This document shows, piece after piece, positions 8,042-17,126 of a stretch of 64,000 bases of DNA (within the stretch, counting starts at the first letter, position 1; every line of letters begins with the position of its first letter). The DNA comes from Actinomycetota bacterium (GTDB lineage Bacteria > Actinomycetota > Thermoleophilia > BMS3ABIN01), in contig JAMCPM010000006.1 of assembly GCA_023382335.1 (NCBI GenBank), forward strand, positions 134,372-198,371, in the 5' to 3' direction. Position numbers and translations under genes: made by a program. Below the pieces are notes generated by a model. The model had not been told where the DNA came from. It worked only from the letters and a program-made list of their open reading frames with translations, and searched no databases.

Positions 8042-8431
8042 TTACCATCCGCCACCTGAGGATTCGCGTCCGATTTCAACATCACTGCTCTGGATGAAAG
8101 TGTTGTTGAACATCCGGATATTGGAGGCACCAGCACCAATGTGGATCCCGGTGCCCTTCGCCCCAACAAGACTGCGGTAGTAGTCCTCGATGATATGACG
8201 AAAAGCCTCGTAGTTCAGAGAACCTTCATAGCCATGAGGAGCCGAAACCTCGAGTGGCGATGAATTGAACGAGCCACCGACCGATTGCTTGACATCAGCG
8301 TAGAGATCCCCATGTAGGCCACCACCAGTTTCGAGCGAGAAGAGCACCCGGGAAACCATGTGTTCATCATTACTGCCATATTCCTGCGAGTTCTGAATGA
8401 GTTTCTCCAAGTGAATTGTAACTTTAGACAT
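8042..8431 (-). CDS. Hypothetical protein beside the restriction-modification pair
   Basis: 129 residues, not recognised. The ATG at 8431 sits behind AAGGGAG at good spacing, so it is probably a real gene. Composition is mixed alpha/beta without membrane segments or a helix-turn-helix: VTIHLEKLIQNSQ at the start, RHIIEDYYRSLVGAKG in the middle, a glycine-rich GIHIGAGASNIRMFNN stretch and a GGGW end. It is divergent from the methyltransferase gene across a 335-bp AT-rich gap. Possible roles (effector or passenger gene of the island) are guesswork. Confidence 0.6.
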   Translation of the reverse strand: MSKVTIHLEKLIQNSQEYGSNDEHMVSRVLFSLETGGGLHGDLYADVKQSVGGSFNSSPLEVSAPHGYEGSLNYEAFRHIIEDYYRSLVGAKGTGIHIGAGASNIRMFNNTFIQSSDVEIGRESSGGGW

Positions 8432-8766
8432 TCCTATATCTCCCTTCTTTTGCGATCTAATTTAAGCGCGTTACTGCATATTCCTACAGCGTGGACTCTT
8501 GATCCTCCAAACAGCATTCTTACAATTGCAGAAGAATGGGCATTAAGCTTATGGTTCAGGTTTATCAATCTTCTGTCGCTCGAAGCAACTTGTCAATCCG
8601 ATTCACATGCTATGATCAGAACGCGCGATTATGTCACAATGGTTGTGCCTTGAATCCCAGCATCCCTCCGGTTTGGATACACTGAAAGAGCGGCCATCCG
8701 ACCCCAATGATATAATCCCGGCATCTCTCCCACTCGACAAATCAATCTGCGAAGAAAGGGAGAATC
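8432..8766. promoter_or_regulatory. AT-rich divergent intergenic region
   Basis: This 335-bp gap is visibly poorer in GC than either flank. It must carry promoters for the divergent orphan gene and the methyltransferase gene. A TATAAT at 8711–8716 faces the methyltransferase but lacks a convincing −35; AAAGGGAG precedes the ATG at 8767. No inverted repeat of the kind bound by restriction-modification controller (C) proteins was found, and no C-protein gene is present. Confidence 0.45.
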
Positions 8767-10494
8767 ATGGCAATCGACACCCAGGGAGAGCTTTTCTCCA
8801 ACATGACGTACATGGACACGGCTAGCCTGCAGATTCCAGTAAGCCCTGAAGAACGCGGGGCTATCTACACAAAGCCTGAGGTCGTCGATTTTATCCTCGA
8901 TCTCGCCGGTTATTCAATTGACCGGCCGTTGCATGAATTCCGCATCCTCGAACCGTCTTTTGGCGAAGGAGACTTCCTGCTCCCGATCACGGAACGGTTG
9001 CTCGCGTCTTACCGGGCCTCAAGGCACGGCCTACTCAATATCGTTGAAGATCTTTCAGAAGCGATCCGAGCTGTTGAGGTGCATAGCGAAAGTATAAAAA
9101 GCACTCGCACCAAGCTGATCGAACTACTGCGAACAAACGAGGTTGGCGAAAGTGACGCCCATCGTCTGGCCGATGCCTGGATAATCGAAGGCGATTTCCT
9201 GCTCACGGATCTGCCGCATTCATTCACTCACGCGGTCGGTAACCCACCCTACGTGAGGCAGGAACTGGTACCCGACGCTCTTATGGCCGAGTATCGAGCG
9301 CGTTACAACACGATATACGACCGGGCGGACCTCTATATCCCCTTTATTGAAGGGTGTCTGCTCAGCCTTGAGCCCGGAGGCGCTCTCGGGTTTATATGTG
9401 CGGACCGGTGGATGAAAAACAGATACGGCGGGCCTCTCCGGAAGATGATCGCGCAAGAATTTCACCTGGCAGTTTATGTGGACATGGTGGATACGCCTGC
9501 TTTCCATTCCGAGGTGATGTCCTATCCGGCAATAACAATCATCCGTCGCGAACCGGCCGGCCCAACCAGAATCGCTTACCGACCCCAAATAGAGCGAGAA
9601 AGCTTGCGGAAGCTTGCGCGCGTGATCAACACAAAAAATGTTGCGCCTGACAGCGGAGTTAACGAAGTTGTAGATGTGACCAAAAATAGTGAACCGTGGC
9701 TGCTTCACGCCTCCGATCAGGTCAGGGTTATACGCCGGCTCGAAGCTGATTATCCTTTGCTGGAAGAAACTGGTTGCAAGGTCGGAATCGGCGTTGCCAC
9801 CGGTGCAGACAAAGTCTTTATTGGACCACTTGAGAGCCTAAATGTTGAACCGGACCGCAAGCTGCCATTGATAACCACCAAGGACATCGAGACAGGAACC
9901 GTAAAGTGGAAAGGCCTGGGGGTCATCAATCCGTTCGGCGATGAAGGGCAGCTTGTAGACCTTGCGGCTTTTCCTTTGCTTTCCTCGTTTCTCGAAACGC
10001 GTGGCGAACTGATCCGCAAGCGAAACGTCGCCCGCAAGAACCCCAGGAACTGGTTTCGGACCATCGACCGGATATACCCGGAGATTGTCAACCGGCCCAA
10101 GCTACTTATTCCCGATATCAAAGGCGAAGCTCATATCGTTTACGAAGAAGGGTGCTACTACCCGCATCATAATCTTTATTACGTCACGTCAAAGGAATGG
10201 GATTTACGAGCCCTGCAAGCGGTGCTCCTGTCAAGCATCACCAAGATGTTCATTTCGACTTATTCGACTCAGATGAGGGGCGGTTACCTACGATTCCAGG
10301 CGCAATATTTGCGGCGAATCAGATTGCCATTATGGAAAGATGTGCCTGGAGCTCTTCGAAAGCGTCTGGCAGATGCAGCCATTGCCGGTGATCTCGAAGC
10401 GTGCAATCAATCAGCATTTGATTTGTACCGTCTTAACCAAGGAGAAAGAGCGACCTTAGCGGCAACAATAAATGGGGCCAATATTGAGCATTAA
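8767..10494 (+). CDS. N6-adenine DNA methyltransferase of a type II R-M system (M.XhoI/M.PaeR7I-like)
   Basis: 575 residues. The SAM-binding motif I region is [20 protein letters not shown] and the catalytic motif IV is [12 protein letters not shown] (NPPY), in the order of gamma-class N6A methyltransferases; PPY is followed by [20 protein letters not shown] and [19 protein letters not shown]. The C-terminal half is a target-recognition region ([20 protein letters not shown]). The neighbouring XhoI-family endonuclease suggests the substrate CTCGAG (inference from the partner). It protects host DNA from that enzyme. The stop overlaps the endonuclease gene by 23 bp. Confidence 0.9.
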   Translation: MAIDTQGELFSNMTYMDTASLQIPVSPEERGAIYTKPEVVDFILDLAGYSIDRPLHEFRILEPSFGEGDFLLPITERLLASYRASRHGLLNIVEDLSEAIRAVEVHSESIKSTRTKLIELLRTNEVGESDAHRLADAWIIEGDFLLTDLPHSFTHAVGNPPYVRQELVPDALMAEYRARYNTIYDRADLYIPFIEGCLLSLEPGGALGFICADRWMKNRYGGPLRKMIAQEFHLAVYVDMVDTPAFHSEVMSYPAITIIRREPAGPTRIAYRPQIERESLRKLARVINTKNVAPDSGVNEVVDVTKNSEPWLLHASDQVRVIRRLEADYPLLEETGCKVGIGVATGADKVFIGPLESLNVEPDRKLPLITTKDIETGTVKWKGLGVINPFGDEGQLVDLAAFPLLSSFLETRGELIRKRNVARKNPRNWFRTIDRIYPEIVNRPKLLIPDIKGEAHIVYEEGCYYPHHNLYYVTSKEWDLRALQAVLLSSITKMFISTYSTQMRGGYLRFQAQYLRRIRLPLWKDVPGALRKRLADAAIAGDLEACNQSAFDLYRLNQGERATLAATINGANIEH

Positions 10495-11224
10495 TCTAGT
10501 CGATTATGAAGCAAAAACCCGAGAAGCCGTAAAAGCTTTTTGGGGAAATCGGGAAGCGGCGCGTCTCAAGCAAATCGAGAATGGCAAAGCAGATCAAGGA
10601 GAGCGTGCCGGTGTGACGGGCGGAAAAAATATGGACGGCTTCCTTGCGCTCGCGACCGACCTCGTTAATGCTAACGGTCTTGAAAACGCGGAGATATGCA
10701 TCGAGCGGAAGGTGCTGACGCTACCGGGTTATTTCCGGCCCACCAAGCTTTGGGACATGTTGGTAATTAACAGCGATCGCTTGGTCGCGGCAATCGAGTT
10801 CAAGAGCCAGGTTGGTCCATCATTCGGAAACAATTTCAATAATAGAACGGAAGAGGCAATCGGTACTGCGGTCGATTTTTGGACCGCATATCGCGAAGGA
10901 GCCTTTGGAGATAACCCGCGACCACTTGTAGGATGGTTGATGCTGGTTGAAGATTGCGATGCCTGCAGATCACCGGTGGGCGAAAACTCAACGCACTTCC
11001 CGGTGTTTGAGGAATTCAATGGCGCCTCGTACGCAGAACGGTACAATATCCTTTGCCGAAAGTTGGCTCAGGAACAACTGTATTCCGCGGCTTCCGTTTT
11101 ATTATCACCGCGAGCGGCGATAGACACGGGCGAATACGTGGAGCTTTCGGAGTTGACAGGCCTTGCAACTTTCGTTACGACTTTTGCAGGTCAGATCGCG
11201 GCGGAAGCCGCAAGATCCAAGTAA
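10472..11224 (+). CDS. Type II restriction endonuclease, XhoI/PaeR7I family
   Basis: 250 residues, the length of the R.XhoI/R.PaeR7I family, which cleaves CTCGAG. Family-like segments: [16 protein letters not shown] at the start, [19 protein letters not shown], a PD-(D/E)XK-like core in [20 protein letters not shown] (Asp, then Glu-x-Lys in [18 protein letters not shown]), and [17 protein letters not shown]. The ATG at 10472 overlaps the methyltransferase stop; a TTG at 10484 is an alternative. Specificity is inferred from family membership only. Co-location, overlap and low local GC suggest acquisition as a unit. Confidence 0.88.
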   Translation: MGPILSINLVDYEAKTREAVKAFWGNREAARLKQIENGKADQGERAGVTGGKNMDGFLALATDLVNANGLENAEICIERKVLTLPGYFRPTKLWDMLVINSDRLVAAIEFKSQVGPSFGNNFNNRTEEAIGTAVDFWTAYREGAFGDNPRPLVGWLMLVEDCDACRSPVGENSTHFPVFEEFNGASYAERYNILCRKLAQEQLYSAASVLLSPRAAIDTGEYVELSELTGLATFVTTFAGQIAAEAARSK

Positions 11225-11237
11225 CTTGCCGGTGTGT

Positions 11238-13514
11238 TTACAGGCCCTGCCAGCGGTTGTAGACAACGTTGAGCCAGGTCACGAATTCGCCCGTGGCTTT
11301 GAGGCTTCCGGCTGAAGTCGGATGGCTGTCGCCGCCGGCCGTGTAGGCGGAGTAATTGATTCCGGCCGAGGTGATGTGCTCGATTACGCCGGCGTTATAG
11401 CGGTGGTGGTTGCCGCCGGCCTGGCCCAGATCGTTGGTATTGGCGTTGCCGCCGTTTGAGGTCAGAACATCGTAGAAGTCGAAGACAGCGACGTTGTTGT
11501 GGGGATAGCCCGCCAGCCAGCTGTCGACCAGCCAGTTGTTGACAGCGCGGGCGTTGGCCGCCTGCGAGGCGTTGGTGGCGCCGCTGTCCAGCGGCGGCGC
11601 GGTGACGATTATGAATAGTTTCTCCTGGTGAGCCGCGAAGTACGGCAGCAGATCGTTATATATTCCCTTGACGTTGGCCACGGTCATACGGGCCGAACCG
11701 GCATCCTGCCCGCGCAATGGATTCGCTCCGGAAGTGGCCGCGTCGCCCGGGTTGCCCGCGAGCGCCGAGTTGGGGAAGCATGACTTGAACATGACGATCT
11801 CATTGGCTCCTCCGGGATCGGTTCCCATGCGTGTGTAGCTGGAATGCTGCCCGCTCTCGGCGAAGAGCGATGTCATGTAAGTGTCCCGATGCGGCCCGGC
11901 GAACCAGTTATACCAGTGGCCGATGTCGGTGTGGTCGCCGATCGTGCCCGAGCCCACGTCGGCATCGGCCGGCCCCCAGCCGTAGTTAGTGTCGCTGACG
12001 AAATAGTTGGCGGCGGTTAGCGCCTGTCCCAGGTTGCCGTTGCCGTCGGTGATCCAGTTCTCCCCTGTGGAGTGGTGGACGAACACCAGTTTTACCGGCG
12101 CTGGCGGCAGGGCCGGATTGAGTGATGAGGGAATGACGGCTGCCGGATCCTCCGGCACGCCCAGGACCTCGTTGAAATAGCCGCTCCAGGTGACCCGCTG
12201 CGAGGCGATAGCCGGCGCGCGGGTTGCCTTCCCCGAATCGGTCCAGGCCTGAACCTCGACCGGACCGCTCATGATGCCGGGGAAGGTCGGGGTGGCCTTC
12301 TGCCCAGGATTGATGACTCCAGCGGCGTGCACATCGCCGGCGATGCTGATCTCGTAATAGATCTGCCTGCCGTTGGGGTTGGCGACCAGCACCCAGTTGG
12401 TTGACCCGGCAGACTGGTTGTCATACCAGGTCCAGTGATAGCCGGAGCTGAGCTGGCCGGCCGGGAATCCCGGGACCTCCTCGAAGGAAGGACCCCAGAG
12501 CGAGCGTTGCGATGCGATGACATCGGCCGGCGCCGTTTTGCCGGAATCCGTCCAGGCCTGGACCTCGACCGGGCCGCCGAGGACGCCGGGAAAGGTCGGA
12601 GTCACGTTCTGCCCGGCCTGTATGTCGCCGGCGGCCCAGAGCGTACCGGCTACCCTGATCTCGTAATAGACCTGCGAGCCGCCGGGGTTGGCGACAAGCA
12701 CCCAGTTACGCGCGCCTGCCGACTGCTGGTCATACCAGGTCCAGTAATAACGATCGGAGAGTTCGCTCGCGGGTATTCCCGGGACCTCGTTGAAAGCATT
12801 GCCGTAACCGGTGAGCACCCGCTGGGAAGCCATGACATCGGCCGCCGCGGATTTCCCCGAGTCGGTGTAAGCCCGGACCTCAACCGGGCCGCCGATGACG
12901 CCGGGGAATGTCGGCGTCACCCTGTCGCTAGCGGCGAGATCGCCATGGCCACGCATCTGGCCGCCGATCCAGATCTCGTAGTAGACCGGCGAGCCGCCGG
13001 GATTGGCCACCAGCACCCAGTCGGTGTAGCCGGCCGTCTGCATGTCGTACCAGGTCCAGTAGTAGTGGGAATCGAGGCGCTGGCCGTCGACGGCTGGGAC
13101 CTCCTCCAGCGAGCGGCCGCCCCAGAGTATCCGCTGGCTGACTACCGCCCGGTCGCTGGTGGAGCTTTGGACGATCACGGGGCCGCCGGTCAGGCCGGCA
13201 TATCGCGGCGTCAGGGTGCGGCCGGCCGGGACCTGTCCCGGGGCGCAGGTTGCCGGCAGCGCCGGACAACCGGTCCCGGAAAGCGGCGCCAGCTCGCGGC
13301 CGGCGCCGGCGATCGATAGTGTGAAATTGAGGTCGCTGACCGCCGAGGCGGGATTGGCCATCAGGATCCAGTCGCGGCCGCCGGCGTCATCGTACCAGGT
13401 GAAATGATAATCGCGGGGGGCGGGCGGCGCCGCCGCGCCGGGTTCGGTCAGAAAGATTCCTGCCAGAGCGGCGAGGAGCAGGGTCAGTGTGAATGCAAGC
13501 GCTGTTCTCATCAT
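11238..13514 (-). CDS. Secreted four-repeat protein with C-terminal SGNH-like hydrolase domain
   Basis: 758 residues. A signal peptide covers ~1–28. Residues ~36–460 are four ~105-residue repeats; the last three share WTWYD, NWVLVANPGG, YYEI, TPTFPG, GPVEVQAWTDSGK, ASQR and EVPG, while the first is degenerate. Residues ~474–758 resemble an SGNH/GDSL hydrolase: KLVFVHHSTGENW at the start (block I-like Ser), a GN-containing middle and DSHPTSAGSL near the end, matching the Asp-x-x-His block V. The substrate is unknown; an extracellular polysaccharide or ester is likely for such architecture (inference). AGGAGAGG precedes the start. It stands alone between the R-M pair and a zincin gene. Confidence 0.75.
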   Translation of the reverse strand: MMRTALAFTLTLLLAALAGIFLTEPGAAAPPAPRDYHFTWYDDAGGRDWILMANPASAVSDLNFTLSIAGAGRELAPLSGTGCPALPATCAPGQVPAGRTLTPRYAGLTGGPVIVQSSTSDRAVVSQRILWGGRSLEEVPAVDGQRLDSHYYWTWYDMQTAGYTDWVLVANPGGSPVYYEIWIGGQMRGHGDLAASDRVTPTFPGVIGGPVEVRAYTDSGKSAAADVMASQRVLTGYGNAFNEVPGIPASELSDRYYWTWYDQQSAGARNWVLVANPGGSQVYYEIRVAGTLWAAGDIQAGQNVTPTFPGVLGGPVEVQAWTDSGKTAPADVIASQRSLWGPSFEEVPGFPAGQLSSGYHWTWYDNQSAGSTNWVLVANPNGRQIYYEISIAGDVHAAGVINPGQKATPTFPGIMSGPVEVQAWTDSGKATRAPAIASQRVTWSGYFNEVLGVPEDPAAVIPSSLNPALPPAPVKLVFVHHSTGENWITDGNGNLGQALTAANYFVSDTNYGWGPADADVGSGTIGDHTDIGHWYNWFAGPHRDTYMTSLFAESGQHSSYTRMGTDPGGANEIVMFKSCFPNSALAGNPGDAATSGANPLRGQDAGSARMTVANVKGIYNDLLPYFAAHQEKLFIIVTAPPLDSGATNASQAANARAVNNWLVDSWLAGYPHNNVAVFDFYDVLTSNGGNANTNDLGQAGGNHHRYNAGVIEHITSAGINYSAYTAGGDSHPTSAGSLKATGEFVTWLNVVYNRWQGL
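12135..13409 (-). repeat. Four tandem ~105-codon repeats inside the secreted protein gene
   Basis: Units lie at about 13409–13071 (divergent), 13067–12753, 12752–12444 and 12443–12135. The three later units are close to each other at protein and DNA level (for example the shared accaggtccagt segment coding for TWT), which points to duplication rather than convergence. Confidence 0.85.
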
Positions 13515-13613
13515 GGCCTCTCCTACTTGGTTCGGCCCTGGCCCAGCGTTGATTAGAAAGGCGCCGTATCGTCAGCGCCCCGCGGCCGCTTCGCTTGCGG
13601 CTCGGCCCGGTTG

Positions 13614-13973
13614 TCAGATATCCCGGAGCTGTTCCTCGGACATGCCGAAGTAATGCCCCAGCTCATGCATGACTGTACTTCGGACTTGCGCCTTGATCTC
13701 CTCGTCGCTACTGCAGAATTCCTCGATGGGGATCTGGAAGATGGTGATGCGGTCGGGCAGGGCGCCGCTGTAGGCTTGCGGGCGCCTGGTCAGGGGAATG
13801 CCCTCGTAGAGCCCGAGCAGGCGGTGAGGGTCTCCATGGCCGGCTCGTCCCATCTGTCCGGGAGAGGCCAGATCCTCGACCATCACGGTGACGTTATCGA
13901 GCCGTTCGGCGAATTGGGGCGGCAGGCCGGCCAATGCTTCCTCGACCAGCCCTTCGAAGCGGGAGCGATCCAT
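13614..13973 (-). CDS. Small zincin-like metallopeptidase family protein
   Basis: 119 residues with the shape of the minimal zincin-like metallopeptidase family of Actinomycetota (DUF1025-type, PF06262): RFEGLVEEALAGLPPQFAER, VTVMVEDL, LLGLYEGIPL, LPDRITIFQIPIEEF and the zinc site VMHELGHYFGMSEEQL (HExxH plus a downstream Glu). Cytoplasmic, no signal peptide. Proteolytic activity of this family is not established. The ATG at 13973 begins MDRSRFEGL. Confidence 0.85.
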   Translation of the reverse strand: MDRSRFEGLVEEALAGLPPQFAERLDNVTVMVEDLASPGQMGRAGHGDPHRLLGLYEGIPLTRRPQAYSGALPDRITIFQIPIEEFCSSDEEIKAQVRSTVMHELGHYFGMSEEQLRDI

Positions 13974-13994
13974 GACTCAATGGTAATCGGGGAA

Positions 13995-14026
13995 GCGCCC
14001 GCGAATCAAGGGCGCCGGTTTTTTTT
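13995..14026 (+). terminator. Intrinsic-terminator-like hairpin on the plus strand
   Basis: GCGCCC (13995–14000), nine-base loop, GGGCGC (14010–14015), CGG spacer and eight T (14019–14026). The orientation is plus although both flanking genes are on the minus strand. Confidence 0.5.
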
Positions 14027-14028
14027 AA

Positions 14029-14406
14029 TCAGCGTTCGCGGGGATATACGGGAGCGTCGGCCTCGTCGGTCGAATAGCGCTTCAGCAGCGCCAGGCGGCA
14101 GGACTCGCCCTGCTCGCGGTTGTAGGCGCGCTCCACCGAGACCTGGCAGCGCTCGCGGGGCGGGCGCACTACCTTGACGGCGCCGAATCCACCCTTGCGC
14201 TTTTCCAGCTCCGTGAAGCCATCGAGGTCGATCTCAACGGCAAACACCTTGTAGAGACAGCCGAAATAGGTGGTGCCGGCCTGATCGTACGAATATATGT
14301 ACTTGCATCCGGAGTCAAAACAGTTGGCGGGATATATGACTTTTTCACAAAGTACCCCGCATTCCTTGCACTCCAGCTCTTCAGACAGTTCCAACAATAA
14401 AGACAT
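14029..14406 (-). CDS. Hypothetical cysteine-rich, possibly zinc-binding protein
   Basis: About 125 residues. I place the start at the ATG at 14406 (MSLLLELSEELECKECG), because AAAGGGA lies just upstream; an ATG ten codons further up is possible. Cysteines in ECKECGVLCEKVIYPANCF, FDSGCKYIYSY and TYFGCLYKVF suggest a zinc-ribbon-like knuckle. The C-terminal half (KGGFGAVKVVRPPRERCQVS) is basic. No family recognised, no membrane segment. It is divergent from nrdJ over ~230 bp. Confidence 0.6.
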   Translation of the reverse strand: MSLLLELSEELECKECGVLCEKVIYPANCFDSGCKYIYSYDQAGTTYFGCLYKVFAVEIDLDGFTELEKRKGGFGAVKVVRPPRERCQVSVERAYNREQGESCRLALLKRYSTDEADAPVYPRER

Positions 14407-14633
14407 GTTTCCCTTTCCAGATCCGCAGTCCGCCATAAGTTCCGATTAGAGGGTCCCCATCCGCTGAACTCGTACGGCCGCACTGTTATCAAGTGCGAGT
14501 ATTGTACTGTGATTGAGCCGTTTTCGGCAAGACTCGCCGGTTAAGAACTGGTTAAGTTTCTTTGTCCACGGGGATGAAGATATTGTCATTTGCAGGGTTG
14601 TAATTCGTGGTATTCCGGCCGAAAGGCTCTGGC

Positions 14634-16817
14634 ATGAACGAAATTTCCATAAAATCAGTCCGCGCGCGGGATGGCAGCCTGGTCAACTTCGACGCCCGGC
14701 GCATCGAGAACGCGATTTCGCGGGCGATGGAGGCCGCCGGCGAGAGCGACGGCAAGACCGCCCGCGAGATGACCGGGCTGGTGGTGGAACGCCTTAAGGC
14801 AGGCTATCCAGGTAGCATCCCCAGCGTCGAGGAGATTCAGGACGTGGTCGAGGAAGTGCTGATGTCCAGCCCCCTGCGGGAGACCGCCCGCGCCTACATC
14901 ACCTACCGGCGCCGCCATGCGGAGGTCAGGACCGCCAAGCAGTTCCTCGGCGTCAGGGACGACCTCAAGCTGCCCTTGAATGCCCTAACCGTCCTCAAGA
15001 AGCGTTATCTGCTCAAGGACGGCGAAGGCCGCGTGATCGAGACCCCGCGCGAGCTGTTCAGGCGCGTCGCACACCATATCGCCGCCCCCGACGCCACTTA
15101 CGGCGATGACGCCGCCACTTCCGAGGAAGAGTTTTACCAGGTCATGGCTTCGAGGGAATTCATGCCAAACTCGCCGACGCTGATGAACGCCGGCACCGAA
15201 CTGGGGCTGCTTTCGGCCTGCTTTGTGCTGCCTGTCCCCGATTCCATTCCCGGGATCTTCGACTCGGTGAAGTACATGGCCATCATCCACCAGGCCGGGG
15301 GCGGCACCGGATTCTCTTTCTCGCACCTGCGGCCAAAAGGCGACATCGTCGGCACTACCCACGGCGTGGCCTCCGGCCCGGTGAGTTTCATGGGTGCCTT
15401 CGACAGCGCCACCGAAGCCGTCAAACAGGGAGGGCGCCGGCGCGGCGCCAACATGGGCGTCCTGCGAGTGGACCATCCCGATATCCTGGATTTCATCAGC
15501 GCCAAGCAGCAGGAGGGCTTCCTGCGCAATTTCAACATCTCCGTGACCGCCACTGACGGGTTCATGGAAGCGGTCAGGGACGATGGCGATTACGGGCTGG
15601 TTAATCCCAGGACCGGCGAAGAGACGGGGCGCCTGCGGGCGCTGCCGGTTATGGAAGCGATCGCCTCGGCTGCCTGGGCAACGGGTGACCCGGGAATGAT
15701 ATTCCTCGACCGCATCAACGCCGTGAACCCGACGCCGCAACTGGGGCCGATGGAGACGACCAACCCCTGCGGCGAGCAGCCGTTGCTGTCATACGAGTCC
15801 TGCAACCTCGGATCTATCGATCTGTCAAAGCTGGTCCGGCGGGATGAGGTGAGCGGCGGTGCAAACGGCGCCGGCGATAGCGGCAAGCGCGGCGGTGCGA
15901 ACGAAACAGGCGCCGGCGAGATGGACTGGCAGCGGCTCGGCGAGTTAGTTGACATCTCGGTACACTTTTTAGATAACGTCATCGACGCCAACCGCTTTCC
16001 CCTTCCCCAGATCACGGAGATGACCAACGGCAACCGCAAGATCGGCCTGGGAGTCATGGGCTTTGCCGAGGCGCTGATACAGTTGGGCATCCGCTATGAT
16101 TCCGATCAGGCGCTGGCCAAGGCCGAAGAGATCATGAAATTCATCGAGGAGCGGGCGGTGGCCAAGTCGGCGGAGATCGCCGGGCGGCGCGGCTCCTTCC
16201 CCAATTTCGAGGGCAGCCTCTGGCAGCAACGCGGCCTGGCGGCGATGCGTAACTCGACCGTGACCACCATAGCGCCGACGGGAACGATCAGCGTCATCGC
16301 CGGCGCCTCCAGCGGCATCGAGCCCATCTTTGCCATCTCCTTCGTCCGCGATGTCATGGAAGGAACCCATCTGCTGGAGACGAATGCCGAGTTCGAACGC
16401 GTGGCCCGCCGGCGCGGTTTTTATTCCGAGGAGCTGATGCTGGAGATCTCACGCACCGGCAGCGTCCAGGGGGTTGACCGTGTGCCTGAAGATGTACAGG
16501 ATCTGTTCGTCACCGCGCTGGATATAGATCCCGAATGGCATGTGCGGATGCAGGCGGCTTTCCAGAAGCACGTCGATAACGCCGTCTCCAAGACGATCAA
16601 CCTGCCGCGCGGGTCCGGCATCGATGACGTGCGGCGGGCGTTCGTGCTGGCATGGGAGCTCGGATGCAAGGGCATCACTATCTTCCGCTACGGCAGCAGG
16701 CGCGAGCAGGTGCTCTACCTCAGCGGCGAGGTCGGCGGCGAGGGCGGCCAGAACGGACAGGTGCGGGCCGGCGCCGAGTTCGCCGGCGGCTGTCCGGCGG
16801 TCGACTGCGAGATCTAG
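14634..16817 (+). CDS. nrdJ: Adenosylcobalamin-dependent (class II) ribonucleotide reductase
   Basis: About 727 residues. It reduces ribonucleotides to deoxyribonucleotides using a B12-derived thiyl radical, in the cytoplasm and without oxygen. An ATP-cone (~1–90: VRARDGSLVNFDARRIENAI) precedes the barrel, with NSPTLMNAGTELGLLSACFV (active-site Cys), GGGTGFSFSHLRPKGD, GRRRGANMGVLRVDHPDI, the radical loop TTNPCGEQPLLSYESCNLGS, and APTGTISVIAGASSGIEP. The C-terminal GGCPAVDCEI supplies the redox thiols. A Gly/Asn/Ala-rich insertion follows SKLVRRDEVS (~15850–15915). The start MNEISIKS at 14634, behind GAAAGG, is preferred to an upstream ATG. It is a direct consumer of the corrinoid made by the cluster at 23–41 kb. 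Confidence 0.95.
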   Translation: MNEISIKSVRARDGSLVNFDARRIENAISRAMEAAGESDGKTAREMTGLVVERLKAGYPGSIPSVEEIQDVVEEVLMSSPLRETARAYITYRRRHAEVRTAKQFLGVRDDLKLPLNALTVLKKRYLLKDGEGRVIETPRELFRRVAHHIAAPDATYGDDAATSEEEFYQVMASREFMPNSPTLMNAGTELGLLSACFVLPVPDSIPGIFDSVKYMAIIHQAGGGTGFSFSHLRPKGDIVGTTHGVASGPVSFMGAFDSATEAVKQGGRRRGANMGVLRVDHPDILDFISAKQQEGFLRNFNISVTATDGFMEAVRDDGDYGLVNPRTGEETGRLRALPVMEAIASAAWATGDPGMIFLDRINAVNPTPQLGPMETTNPCGEQPLLSYESCNLGSIDLSKLVRRDEVSGGANGAGDSGKRGGANETGAGEMDWQRLGELVDISVHFLDNVIDANRFPLPQITEMTNGNRKIGLGVMGFAEALIQLGIRYDSDQALAKAEEIMKFIEERAVAKSAEIAGRRGSFPNFEGSLWQQRGLAAMRNSTVTTIAPTGTISVIAGASSGIEPIFAISFVRDVMEGTHLLETNAEFERVARRRGFYSEELMLEISRTGSVQGVDRVPEDVQDLFVTALDIDPEWHVRMQAAFQKHVDNAVSKTINLPRGSGIDDVRRAFVLAWELGCKGITIFRYGSRREQVLYLSGEVGGEGGQNGQVRAGAEFAGGCPAVDCEI

Positions 16818-16877
16818 AGAGCGGCACTCCACAAGTGATAGGATTTTCCGCTCTAATTTACTAGCAAGGAAGCAGCC

Positions 16878-17110
16878 ATGCCCGAAAAAGTAATCTTTAT
16901 CGGCGATCTGAGTGAGGCGGAGGAATTTATCGCCGGCGACGGCTGCACCCTGCGCGAGCTGCTGCATCCCGGCAAGCAACCGCTGGCCCTGGGATACAGC
17001 TTGGAGCCCGGCAGTTCATCAGTAACCGCGGCGATGCAGACCTGGTGTTCATCTGCCTGGTGGACCCGGCCTGGCGTGTAGAGGATGAGGAGGTCTTCGC
17101 TGGCGAGTAA
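16878..17110 (+). pseudogene. Cupin-domain gene with internal out-of-frame deletion
   Basis: The 5' part encodes a cupin N-terminus (GDGCTLRELLHPGKQPLALG, YSLEPG). The C-terminal part of the same fold (QFISNRGDADLVFICLVDPA then WRVEDEEVFAGE and TAA at 17110) follows at once in a different frame. The metal-binding barrel centre (typically ~50 residues with the two His motifs) is missing at about 17011. Reading straight through gives an unrelated tail that stops at 17081. The simplest reading is a deletion that removed the core and shifted the frame; an assembly error is possible. Intact relatives bind metals, often without assigned function. Confidence 0.75.
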
Positions 17111-17126
17111 CCCGGATGTAAAACCG

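Noticed and set aside
12435-13319. Long open frame antisense to the secreted repeat protein
   Set aside because: It mirrors the third-position GC bias of the real gene, lacks a ribosome binding site and shows no domain.
12135-13409. CRISPR-like array suggested by regular repeats
   Set aside because: The period is ~315 bp in a continuous reading frame; these are protein domain repeats. No CRISPR array was seen in the window.
14436-14633. Cobalamin riboswitch upstream of nrdJ
   Set aside because: No B12 box or GCCACTG-type core is present in this 200-bp gap.
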